Of a stretch of DNA of 64,000 nucleotides, positions 37,731-49,000 are shown in pieces (the stretch's first letter is position 1; each line of letters begins with the position of its first letter). This DNA is from Scatophagus argus. Its lineage: Eukaryota > Chordata > Actinopteri > Scatophagidae. A program made the position numbers and the translations under genes. A model generated the notes under the pieces. It worked only from the letters and a program-made list of their open reading frames with translations, was not told the origin of the DNA and did not search any database. Location: positions 978,001 through 1,042,000 of the forward strand of contig NC_058510.1 in NCBI RefSeq assembly GCF_020382885.2, given 5' to 3'.

Positions 37731-38856
37731 CAGTTGAGCGTATTGCGTTGAGGATCACAGCTCAGGAGTACCTGCCTCACCTGGGCTCTCAGCTCGACAT
37801 TCAGTTTGTTGTGACCGGACAGGCTGACGACCAATCAGTGACTGCCCTCAAGGTGATTGACCTGCAGACGCCGCAGCTCACCATGATGGTAAAACACACT
37901 CTCTCTCACACTCACACACACACACATTCCAGTTTCTTCTGTTCCTCAGGATCGGAGCTAATCCTACACCTGAGCAAAGAACTCAGACAAAAATACCTGA
38001 ATTATACCTTTAATGTAAATACAATCCTTTGATGATGCTCCTGTTGTTGTTTCTCCTCCAGTTAAGTGGCCTCCCTCAGGTGCGGCAGGAGATGTTTGCG
38101 ACCGTCTCCTTCACCAACCCCTTCAACTTCCCTCTGCAGAACGTACACCTGGCCATGGAGGGACCTGGACTCATGGAATACAGAACACGTCACTACAGGT
38201 ACGCACACCTCCGGGCTTCTGTCTTATTCTGGGTCTGAACTGTAGCCATACTCACAACTTTCTGTGCCTTTCAGCGTCATCGATCCTCAGGCTTCCATCT
38301 CCTGGAAGGAGCCGTTCATCCCTCGGCTGGATGGATCTCGTTCCATCATGGCTGTGCTGGACTGCAAAAACCTCCACCATGTAAACATCCATTACTTTCT
38401 CTGTTCGTGTTATGTTCTTAAACAGGCAAGATTGTGGTCTCGCTAATGTGGTCTCGCTAAAGTGGTTAAGAACAGTCTGGTTTGCTGAATGTTTTATGTT
38501 AAACAACAACATGCTAACATGCTATGCTAACTGCATACATGTTACAGCCACACCAGCACGCACCATGTACAGCTTCATTTACAGAAATGCTAATGTGAAT
38601 GCTAACGTGCGCTAATTTTAACCTGATGACATTTCACAACTCAATGTTAACAAACAAAACGTGCACTGTTGTTAGAATTCAGATCAAATTAAAGCTAAAT
38701 GCGATAAAATAAAGCTTCTGTCCTGTAAGAGCCACCGTACACGTGGAGTGAAAAAGAAGACTTTAATTTAAACTGAACTGCTGTTAGCACATCTGTCTGA
38801 TTTTGTTCTGTTGATTTCAGGTGTATGGAATGGCTCACGTGGTCATCATGCCCTGA
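32826..38856 (+). CDS. f13a1: Coagulation factor XIII A chain (transglutaminase)
   Basis: Seventeen coding exons, all GT-AG: 32826-32879, 32978-33074, 33180-33356, 34347-34595, 34670-34788, 34872-34979, 35370-35544, 35802-35940, 36154-36257, 36344-36432, 36902-37055, 37136-37245, 37459-37624, 37734-37888, 38062-38198, 38275-38380, 38821-38856. They join in phase to 724 residues; human factor XIII A has 732. The family makes Gln-Lys isopeptide bonds that stabilise fibrin, is Ca2+-dependent, has no signal peptide and is activated by thrombin. Seen here: an acidic N-terminal peptide ending TPR44-G45, matching the human VPR-G cleavage site in place; a beta-sandwich; a catalytic core with Cys317 (QCWVFAG), His376 (NYHCW) and Asp399 (VVDATPQE); [15 protein letters not shown] as in factor XIII; then two beta-barrels. 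Oddities: the usual YGQCW reads FAQCW, and one acidic Ca2+ ligand position (EGSNED, residue D) is Asp instead of Glu. TGM1-type enzymes are the alternative; the N-terminus and core motif argue against them. Confidence 0.95.
34078..34128. repeat. CA microsatellite in an f13a1 intron
   Basis: About 25 CA units, with minor interruption at the left, in the 990-bp intron between coding exons 3 and 4. Smaller CA/TG arrays touch other f13a1 introns at 34795-34843, 37057-37090, 37693-37728 and 37905-37925. Confidence 0.9.
35950..36020. repeat. AGTACT-rich dispersed repeat fragment in an f13a1 intron
   Basis: Contains CAAAGTACAAGTAGTTCAGA, TTTGTACTTAAGTGCAGTACTTG and AGTATTTAGTTACTTTCCCA. Together with the larger copy at 36445-36845 it belongs to the dispersed repeat group named at 22920. 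It lies wholly within the intron 35941-36153. Confidence 0.6.
36445..36845. mobile_element. Non-coding dispersed element filling an f13a1 intron
   Basis: The intron 36433-36901 is almost entirely one repeat. It starts GAAGTGGATGAAGTATTCAG and continues through TAGAAATACCCTGTTATAAG and AAAGTACAAAAGTATC. It ends AATGTAGTGGAGTAAGAAGAG and TATTGATCTGTGAGGTGTAG. I recognise this order from a high-copy teleost repeat that is probably a non-autonomous DNA transposon; the family is not assigned. No coding capacity. Confidence 0.6.
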
Positions 38857-39694
38857 GATGATTGGCTCGCAGACATATGGACCCACCCCCTGCCATTCCT
38901 TCCACCAATCACAAGCTGGGTGACGCCCACATCACAAAATACTTTCTTTGATGATTAGAGCGCTTTTCTAATTTGATTTACACAACTTCAGGAAATTCAG
39001 AGTTGTGATATTCTGCTTCCCAGATGAGGGAGGTTTAAATGAATCATATACACAATCAAAATGCAAATTATTCCAGTGACTGTTAGAGCTTCAGATTGAT
39101 TCAGTTTGATCTTTGGATAATTTTGTTATTATGTAAACATGAAGTATATGGACACTATAGCTGGATTTGGAACACACAAACATTAAAAAAAAAAAAGAGC
39201 TTAGGATTTTTTTTCCCCCAGTTTTGTTCAAAATTAGTAATGCAAAAGACAAAACTAAATCAGTTTAAACAGTTTGGAAAGGCTACTCTTAATTAAACAA
39301 ATTTTAATTTAGCACAAACACACAGCACTTACAGACTTGTGTGTTTTCCAACATTAAAAACCTACACAGAATTAATTTCATTAAAAATAATGAAGGAAAC
39401 CAGTAAACTAACATAAAAAAATAAAACTTGATGTTTTCATGATAAACTGAGGTTCGAAAACGGCGAGTTGGACAGTCGGATCAGTGTGAGCGAGTTTGGC
39501 AGCAGCTCTCCGCCCACACACATCGGCCCTGACAGCAGGAGTCGATATGAAATATTAATCAAACATAATGTCGTTCAATCAATAAATGAGGAGGCCCGGC
39601 AGCAAACGCGAAGAGACCCGACGTCCTCTCAATCTGTTCACTGAGCATTTTTAATCGTTGTTCTTTCTGGACGATTGTCATCTTTTTAACCAAC

Positions 39695-39700
39695 AATAAA
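39695..39700 (+). other. f13a1: Candidate polyadenylation signal for f13a1
   Basis: AATAAA 840 bp after the stop codon, followed at about 20-30 bases by the GT-rich GGTGTTGCTG. An earlier AATAAA at 39420-39425 is an alternative. Confidence 0.5.
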
Positions 39701-39995
39701 AGCATATTCAAAACCACTGAAGGTGTTGCTGAACATTATTTTCAAATGCATCATATTCACTAATGGAGAACGGCCATAATACACGGTGTATTTTTTCTAG
39801 TGATGTGGTTTCAGTCGTTCTTGCCTATGAGCGACTGAACCGATCACTTCACCCCCTCAGGGTGTCCTTTCAGTCCGGCAGCTGACGGGGTTTCATCTCC
39901 ACGCCAACACGAGTTAGCAGCTAACGTGATACCAAATCAAAGCGTCTGCAGTGACTGAATGACCGACGTGCCTCTGAAGCGCCTTTCATATTGTT

Positions 39996-40001
39996 TTTAA
40001 T
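39996..40001 (-). other. prkdc: Candidate polyadenylation signal for prkdc
   Basis: TTTAAT on the plus strand is ATTAAA on the minus strand, the commonest variant signal, about 215 bases after the stop codon. Confidence 0.4.
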
Positions 40002-40216
40002 TTCAAAATCAAGTTACAAGACAGGAATAACTGATGTGATCATGAGTTCTCTTAGGTTCGTGTGCATATCACCCGATTTAAAACAAGAATCTGACGGTAC
40101 TACAGTCTCCATGAAGGATGAGATAAGAGCTCATCCTGCTCCACAGAGTTCTGAGTTTGACCTCAGGCTTCTGACCTACGAAGCAATTTGTTTCTCAGAT
40201 ATTGTGAGGATCAGAA

Positions 40217-43041
40217 TCAGAGCCAGGGTTCCCAGCCCACCCACACTCTGCCCAGCACATTTGGGTCCATGGCCTGGTCGAGCAGACAGTCCACTTGCTT
40301 CTCCACGGTCAGGCCTGCAGCCGGAAGCTTCGCCCGGATGTTGTGCTCCTGCGTCCCCAAGGCCACAGCCTGCATCCCAGAGAAGGCGGCGTCCTTCTCG
40401 AAGCCCAGCCTCAGCTCCTCGCTGACGAGAGAAAACAAAGCAAAATCAATCGTCAGGCTTCACGTGCTGTCTGCGAGGAGACGGAACGTCATAATCAAAG
40501 GGTTTCAGAGCCGTTGCACTGGTCTGCTTTATGACCTGTACTCCAGCCAGCCACCAGGGGGCGATCCAGATGTTTTGTATTTGTGTCCTTCTCTAGCACA
40601 CATCAATACTCAGGCCAGTGCTGTCTCAGCTTCACGACGGGATGACACACCTGGTTATAACAGCTGGATTCGCTCCTTCCAGTTTTCTTCTGGCAAAGTT
40701 CACCTTCTGTAAGGGATACCAGTTGATTTCTTTGGTGTCCACCTCCTCCATCCATGTGCCTCGTTTCTTCAGTTGTTTCAGCTCAAAGTTCTGTTTGAAG
40801 AGAAAAGAGTTTGTACTGCAGTTTATTTCCTGTTTCATGTGTAGAGAAAAGCAACCCGTTAAAAACTGTAAAGTGTGAAATCATGTGAAAAATGAACAGA
40901 AAGTACTAGAAATGAAAGACACAAAACGCCCGATCAGATGACGTATGATCGATAGCTCAGCACAGGACGCCTGCCTGCTAAAAGATCGGCTGGAGTTTGG
41001 AAAGCTGTGCCCCTGAGGTTTGATCGATGCGAGTTCACTCGTCCAACACCGACTGCTCAGAAACTCGGTGTGAACGGGATCTTAGTTAGCAGGACTGAAA
41101 TGAGACGTGACGACAGCAAACTTCTGTTCTTTGATATTATGCTCTCGTTTTCACTCCCTCTTTACAGAACAATTTTTCATCACTTGGACAACTTTTTGCG
41201 TTCTTCTGCACGGCGAGGATGCAGGCTGGACAGAGTGCATCTGTAGCTTGTATCTACACAAAGGGGCCACTTCCTGTCACATGGTTCAGGTCTGACCTTT
41301 CTTTCAAAATATTCTAAGTTGCAGCTGTTTGCATGTGGTCATTTTACATCAGCTGTGTATTCGCTGAATGTGCTACATCACGATGCGCCTCGTCATCTGG
41401 ATGCCCCACAGGCCTGACGGGAGGTTACCTTCCAGTCCAGCGAGGGCTCCTTGACGAACACGTCCATGGTGTTCAGCAGGAGGTCCGGCTCGGCGCTGTA
41501 CGCTCGCAGCGAGTGGACCATGACGCTCTGGATCAAACCGGACTCCTTCAGAGGTTGCATCAGATTCACAAACTGCTGCGTCAGCCTGAAAGGCATGAGC
41601 TCGGGCACAGGGAGGAACTGTGAGGGCAGCACACACAGGAAGTGATCGATTTTCAGACGTGTTAGCAGGACGTCCCCTCCGCCCTCAGTAAGAACGACTG
41701 CTCACCTGCGTGGCTGAACCGAACGCGTGACCGAAGTCGATGCCGATCATGCCTCCCGTTTCCATGTTGATCATGAAGTTGGAGAGGTGGCGGTCCCCGA
41801 TCCCGAGGATCCAGTGGCTCACACACAGCAAGGCGTGAGAGCTGATGAAGTGGGAGCGCAGGGAGAGGAAGGCCTCGGGACTGTTGCACATCTTCAGAAA
41901 AGCTCTCCTGGAGGTTCAAATGAAAAAACACTGCTTCAGTCCGAACTTAACGAGCAGTTTAACGAACACAGATGAAGAGACCGAGCTCACTTGAGGAGAT
42001 CAGCGGGCACACGCTGCAGCACTTTCATAAAGTTGGCGACAGTCTCAGCACGTTTGGCTTTCCTGGAAAAAGAGAAAACAACGTTAAATAAACACAATCG
42101 GATCAACGAGCTGTGAGGACCGAATCACAATCAGCTGAATGAAACTTGCAGTACGAAGCCTTCGGTTGGAACAGAAATGAAACTTACCCATAAGCCAGAC
42201 CGTAAAGTGCAATAGCAGGAACTTTCGGATTTGGAGCAAAGCCGGAGAGCCATTTATTGTAGACTTCAGCAAACCTTCAAGACAAAGAGATTACTCATAA
42301 AATAACACGTTAAAGCCCCAGACGTCATGTCTTTATTGGCTTCGGCGCGAATGAGTCAAACGGATTCTTGGATGCATCACAAATGCAGCAAATTTTCCAC
42401 ATTACGATCACCTGTAAATAATCAGGTAAGTTTTTAAAGGAAGACGTTTCAGCTGTGGCAGTAAATTCTGTACCCTGCTGCCCGCTGCTGCTCCTCCTCA
42501 GTCATCGTGCCACACAGGAAGTCCTTCAGGGTGCAGGTGTTCTCCATCCATTCAATCAGACCAATTCTGTAACGGCGGTGAAAGAGCGAAATATACAATC
42601 AGCAAGGTGCCAGTGACTGACCGGATCCCGTTGATTAGGAATCAATAATCAAAGCATTGGGAGTCGGGACAGACAAACCTGGTGTTGATGGGAATGACTT
42701 GATAGGTGCGCAGCAGCAGGCCCCTGTGGGCGCAGGCAGCGTCGTGACTCAGCAGGATGTTCATGACGGCAAACAGCTGCTCGATGCGCTGGTCCTGACG
42801 GAGGTCCTCCCCACCCTTCACCAGGAAGGGGTGGTCACGTTCATCGTCCCCGCGGATGATGAGGCGTTTGGGCCGACGAATCGAGGACATCACCTTTACC
42901 TGCAGGGCGGAGATTCAGGCTACCACACGGAACGGCCAGAATATCTAAGGATTATTTCACATACAGTACGTACCCTTTCGTCAAAGCCTGTGATTTTGGC
43001 GTGATACTCAGGCAAAGGTTTGGATCTGCCGTCATACTGTC
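40217..43041 (-). other. prkdc: prkdc block: kinase domain and FATC
   Basis: Exons, 3' to 5' in the gene: 40217-40421, 40651-40800, 41429-41617, 41706-41907, 41991-42062, 42188-42274, 42474-42566, 42679-42899, 42974-43041. The exon 42679-42899 carries the N-lobe with [19 protein letters not shown] and [11 protein letters not shown], where the Lys and acidic residues bind ATP. The exon 41706-41907 carries the catalytic loop [14 protein letters not shown], the metal-binding DFG and GSATQ, the TQ at the activation-loop site. The last exon is the FATC helix segment ending in the family's Trp-Glu-Pro-Trp. The last intron (40422-40650) contains a copy of the repeat with a CTCF-like motif. Confidence 0.95.
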
Positions 43042-46000
43042 CTACGGGGAGAGGAAGGAAAGCATCTTCACCACCCCCGCATTCAGTGGTTCCCATCTGC
43101 CCATCCATTACTTAACGTTGTCAAAACCAGGCGTGTCCAGTGTTTAGTTTTCAGCTGCACTGACCTGGGACCTCCAGCTCATTGCTGAAGGCATCTGCTT
43201 TGAATCCACTCAGCCAGGGCGAGTACTCCTTCAGGTTCCCCGGCTCCTTCTGAAATCCACGCATGGACGTTGCCAGATCGTCCACCTGCCGCAAAAAGCC
43301 TCTGTCTCTCCTCTTCTCAAACAGCTTGCTGCCTTTAGGCCCCAGCAGTTTCTCCACAGGTTTGGCAAATTTCTTTTAAATGAAAAAAGAAAAATGGCTG
43401 AACACCATAATAACACCTGAACTGTTGAAGGCTCTGTGTTGACAGACAAAATGCAGTCTGACCAGTCAGGAATATTCAACAATCACAGAATCTAAACTGT
43501 AACAGGAATGAAAACTTCATACTTTTCCCTCAACCTTCAGAAAGTTGCTTAAAGGTTGGTTATGACTGATATTGCAGCTAGCCACCAGGGGGCGACACGT
43601 GCATACGGATGGCTGGACAAAGATCAAAGCAGACTACAAACCTGGATGAATCTCTTGCGAAACATCCCGTGAGCGGCTGTGTTACGATCCCCGAGCGACG
43701 ACTGCATCTCGTCGTACATGGAGCCCATCCGCTTCTTGTCAAAGCTCGGCTTTTCCAATTCGTTCTTCACACCGTCCCACCAGTCCTGTGTGGATCAAAT
43801 GACAAAGGTCAGCGATGAGCCCAAACGCCACCAGGGGGCAGCATCGTCACTTCGTGTTTCAACTCATTACCTTAAAAATCATTTCGGGGTTTGTGAGCTG
43901 CTGCAGCGCGTCCACAAAGTTCTTCACAGCTCCTCTCTCATCCAGCATACTCTTAATCCTGTTCACACACACACACACACACAGAGTCAGAACACCAATA
44001 GGAGGCCAGCTGGAATGTCTTACCACACATCAGGAAGTTTTCACCTGTTGACAAACTCCTGCTGCTGGTGTCCTGTGGCCGAGTCCTCGAACTGGTACGT
44101 CTCGCTGCTGATCATTAGAGCGTAAACCAGCGCCTGAGGGTAGCACTCCGCGATCTGCCTGATGCTCTGCTGCACTGCCACAGCTTCCCGCTTGTCCAAC
44201 AGGGCGACCATTTGACTGAGCCAGCCAATCAGCATCCAGCAGGGAACTGACATCACCTACACAAGGCAGAGTAGCGCTGTCAGGCGTTTTAGCAGACTGC
44301 GTCAAGTCCCAGAGCTTAAAGATGTTGGCTGTTCATCATTTTATCAGATTCAGCGTCTAGAACGACTTTACTCAGTACAAAATATCACAGAAATGACTGT
44401 GGTAAAGGACAATATTTTGAGTCAAATCTTCCTCCTCCTCCTCACCTCTTTTGTCATGAGGTCCAGCGTCTCAGAGGGGTACGACTCGATAATCTGCAGC
44501 AGACGTGGGAACTTGAGGCGAGCTTCTTCTGAATTCATCTTCAGTGCTTTCAACATGCTCTCCACTAAATGAACAGGAAGGGCGAGCAGGTCGGGGAACT
44601 GGCTCTCTGCAGACAGACAGACAGACAGACAGACAGGTGTATGTCTGAGGACTGACAGGTAAACACTTGGTGAGCTTCATTACTCACCGGTGTCACTCTG
44701 CTCCTCCTCCCGCAGTCGTTTGTCGCAGAAGTTGGCCAAAGTCATGTAGGTGTCAGCGATGCTGCCGCCCTCCAAACAGTCCTGACTGTAAGACTGCAGC
44801 TCTTCATCAGCCCTCCTGCTAGCATCACGCAGCAGCTTCAGAGCTTGTAACTGCAGCCCCACTTCCACTTCCTGCAGGGCAAACACTTTAGTGAGCAGCG
44901 AAGCCTTTTCCGTTTGTCTGCGGTGATCTGCAGCACCGTCACACACGTCCCGTCATTGATATGTTTTCAATTTATCCAGAAAATAAAGGCTGAGTACCTT
45001 TGGGTTTTCACTGGGCCAAGCAGCTCCAGAGAGTTTTGCAACTCGGCCTGCTTTCTCCGCTTCAACGGCTCCCAGCACTGAAGGGCTTCTGCTGACAGCT
45101 GAGGCCAGGATGTGGAAGGACGTACCCTGCAGGATCTTTTGGGATCTGAACACTCGATCTGAGGCACCGAGACAGTCAGGATGGAGGTCATCTGCAGGGA
45201 CGACAGGAGCCTGGTTGAAATCAGGATCTGGTCTTCAAACTGTCTTCACAGCGACTCACGACTGGGGGTCGGGTATTAATGGGACTGTCATCACGGACAG
45301 AAACACTCATGTCGTGTTTCATTGTTTCACGACCTTCTGACCTGAAAGCTGAACCTGAGGTCTGCGCTCTTAAAAGCTGATGGGTGCATGTGAGGATACG
45401 ACTGACAGAAACGAAAAGAAAACACGATTGGATTTTGACATAAAAATACAAAGAAACTGAGTTTTGCTTATTTTTCTGGCAGATGTCAACGTGACTGTGG
45501 ATGAAAATGATTAGAAGGACATTTTTCATGTCAGCTCGATCGACAGCTGGTGGCTGTAACACAGAAAGGCAACGTGACACGAGAACAGACGGGATTTTAA
45601 ACGTTAAAGGAAAACGTTTTGTTTGATTATTGTGACGTCAATACGTCATCACGAGTCATCTAAAGCTGCGCCCCCTCTCGCTTACCCAGCATCGGGATGG
45701 TCTTCAGCATGGCGCTGATCTGATCCACAGGACCCTGACTGTGGCTGCGTTTGTGGCTGTAGCGGCTGAAACTGTGGACCCATCGCAGCAGCCAGCCTCT
45801 GTTTGACTTGGCTTCTCTGTGCAGCTCCTTCAGCAGCTTGGTGGCCACAGGAAAGTTGTTCTGAAAACATCATTTGGGTTAAAGGGTGAGTTCGTGATAA
45901 TGAAGTAAAAAAAAAAAAAAAAGCTCCCACTTTTGCCTCTTCACCTGCTTCCACGCACTGTCAGCCATCTGCAGCTTCATGCTGAACTTGCAGTCATTCA

Positions 46001-49000
46001 CTAACACGTCAACGTCAGCTACGGCGTCCTCTGAACCGTCCACCTCCATGCTGTCGCTGGCGGCGTGGCCTCTCAGCTTTTCCCTGATCTTGTCCAGGAA
46101 GAAGCACCTGAAGTGTCAAATTAGGCTGTCTGTCACAGGTTGTTTTCCGATGACGTTATACATTAGAAAGCAGAAATGCTGCAAAATATTTTTTATCTTG
46201 CCGAGACGTGATGATATCATCCCATAAGTTCACTGGATCCACTTTAGCATCAGGGTACCGCTCGGTCCAGAGTCTGATGAGACGCTTCAGGGAGCTCACA
46301 GACACTAATGGGTGAAATGAAAGGTAGTACATTCTGACAGTGGGAGCGAATTGTTTTATTCAGTAGAGAATAAGTCTTTAGGAAAAGAGGAAATGGCTCA
46401 CCCTCTCCTTTAACGAACTGCAGGAAGTCCTGGATTTCAGTCAAGGCCTGCACCGACTGCAGGGTGGTCAGCCGACTCTGAGTCAGCAGCGTATCCACAT
46501 TGGAGTAATTCTATAGGAGACAAGGACATGGAGCACACGGCGAATGAATGAGTGACGTGTGTCGTTCTCTGCGGAGGCAAACGGACAGAAAGGATGCGTA
46601 ACAGCAGACCTCCATGAACAGCTGCATGGCGTAGCTGGTGTAGTATTTTGCGCGGTCGTAGTCCTCCTGCAGGATGTAGAGCAAGCTGAGCTCCTGGCTG
46701 TAGTGGCTCTCCAGCAGCTTTTTGCGCTCCTCCACCCTCATGGCTCGGTCGACGAAGCTGAGGAGCGTCTGGTCCGTCTCGCCCAGCTGCAGCTGCTTCA
46801 ACATGCTGCGAATCATGTGCCGCAGGTACATTTCCTAACACAAACACAAGACACTTACAGACTGTCAGCAAATTCCTTCACTGGTTGTAGTTAAAACCTC
46901 CAGGATGTTCGCTCTGCCTGCTCAGATGTGTCACCTGGTGGAGCGGCTCCGACCACATCTTCTCGAGGTCGGGTGGGGAGGCCTCGTCTATGTACACAGT
47001 GGAGCAGTACTGCAGAGACTTCCACTCGGTCAGGTGACTGTAGGCCTCCATAGCAGCTATTTCCCAGAAGTCCTTCTCCGAGTCCGTGGGCTCGCCATCG
47101 GTCCAGCGGTCAGTGTTCAGAGCCTGCCGGAGGGGAAGACGTGTTACACCGCAGGGCTTCACACTCTCTTCACTGTGCTGCTCATTTCTACCCGGACAAA
47201 CTATACCTCGTTGTAGAGCTTCACAGCTTCAGCGTAGTCACTGTTGGCTTCAGCCTGAAGCGCAGCACAGGTGATCGACTTGGTCCCAACTTTACCACCA
47301 AAGATGCCGCGCACAACGTCGTAATCCTCCACAGACCTGTAGAGCCTGGAGAGCGGAGGAAGAGCACAGGTAAGGTAGCTCTGACTGAAAGTGCTGATGG
47401 ATCTGTGTCTGAGTTCGGTTCTATACTGTGATACCTGGCGAGGTGGATCCACTTATTGGTGTCTGGGGGGATTTCTTTGCGTCCCCGCGGCCGTTTGGAA
47501 GGAGGTTCATCCTGGCCGCCGGCGTGCAACAGGCCCTCCTCCAGCAGCAGGATGCCCGACGGCTGCTGGAGACTCACCAGGCAGGTGGAGCTGATGGCTG
47601 CAGGATCGAGCAGCTGCAGCTCCTCGTGCTGGTAGCACATGTCCTAACAAAACAACCGGCCTCTGAGTTTAACAGGAGACCTGCAGCACACTGTGGCGCT
47701 GAGCTAACAGCTGACCTGCTAAGCGGCTGCCTGCTCTCCCTACTGACACCTGATAAATGCCAACACTACTTTCACTGAGCGAATGCCTCCAATGGGACAG
47801 ATTCAAAGTGTTCCAACAGTCTGAAGGGGGTACCTGCACACATGCGATGAATGGGGGGAAGCAGAGGGAACTCCTGCTCAGGAACGAATTCATGGTGACC
47901 CGCAGTTCCTCCTTAATCCTCCTGCTGTCCCCTCTTGGTTTGACTTTGTCCATCTCTTGGAGGACACCAGCAAACAGGGAGCTGAACAGCTGCTTGGCTA
48001 AAAGCGGATCTCTCTGGAGGAACAGACACAGAAAAACAATTAACCGTTTTGGAATATTTATCATTCACATCGTTTCTGAGCGGGGCAGTCTTACCTGGGC
48101 CAGTGCTTGAAGAGGGGTGATGAGGCTGCTGTATGAGATCTGGATGTCTGGAAAGTCTCCCACTCTGTAGTTACGATAGAGAGTCACCTGAGCCTCTTTT
48201 CGCAGCCTTTGGTCAGCTTTCTCTTCCTGCAGCAGAAGCGCTGAAGGTTAGAGACACTGGCAGTATGGTTGGAAGTTGCGCTGATTGGACAGAGGATGAA
48301 TACGGATCAGCAAATCGGTTCTTGCGTGCTAACTACCTTTTTCTGTCTTTGCTGTTGGATCTCTTTTTGTGCATAAGTCAAGCTGACTTTCTCCTGATCC
48401 TTGAGGAACCTGCGCCTCAGTCTCAGGATGTTGCGACGCTGCTCGTTTTCTGCTGTTGTTCACATGAAGAGAATTTAATTTGACAGCACAAAATGGCAAC
48501 AAGATGGCAGCACTCATGGCTTCACTGTTCTACCTGCGGTGCGACTGTCCACCTCATCGGTTGACGCAGTAAGACGCCTCAGACCAAAGCCTTCTCCAAC
48601 GGGTCTCCGTGCTGTAGTTCGCCTCTCAGCTTTCTTATCAAACACCAACAACGAGGACAGAGACTCAGAGGCGAGTGTGTACTCTGCTAGTGTATCCACA
48701 CTGCTGCCTGTGAGCCAGTTGTATGCTGTACGTCGACCTGAGGGGAAGAAAAGGGTGAATACACCTGCAGGATCTCGGACTTCTGTCCTCAGTACCGCTT
48801 GAACACCGGGATGCTGAACAGCAGTGGTACCTGCTGTTTGGGTCTGGGAGAACTCTAATGACGTCTGAGTGGCTCGGAGTTTCCCCTTAATGGCTCCAGA
48901 CTGGGACGCTGCTGAACTCTCTGGGCTCTGAGAGCTTTGGGTTTCCACAAACATGGGAGTCATGACTGTGCTCCTGAAGCGCCAGTTGGAATCTATCACG

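Larger units (their letters stand above)
38857..40216. other. Convergent 3' UTR region of f13a1 and prkdc
   Basis: The f13a1 and prkdc stop codons lie 1.36 kb apart and the genes converge. No other exon is seen. Candidate polyadenylation signals for the two transcripts lie about 300 bp apart, so the 3' UTRs may abut or overlap. Confidence 0.6.

Noticed and set aside
32826..38856. Calling this gene TGM1 or TGM2-like
   Set aside because: The short N-terminus with an Arg-Gly site, [15 protein letters not shown] and the nrn1 neighbour fit factor XIII A; TGM1 has a longer, Cys-rich N-terminus and a different core sequence.
42657..43004. 115-codon plus-strand open frame
   Set aside because: It is a shadow of the kinase-domain exon 42679-42899 on the minus strand.
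45342..45401. A 60-base open segment with acceptor- and donor-like edges, a possible extra prkdc exon
   Set aside because: Exons 45686-45860 and 44998-45191 join directly in phase to [17 protein letters not shown], matching the human LLDENN region; inserting 60 bases breaks the required phase.
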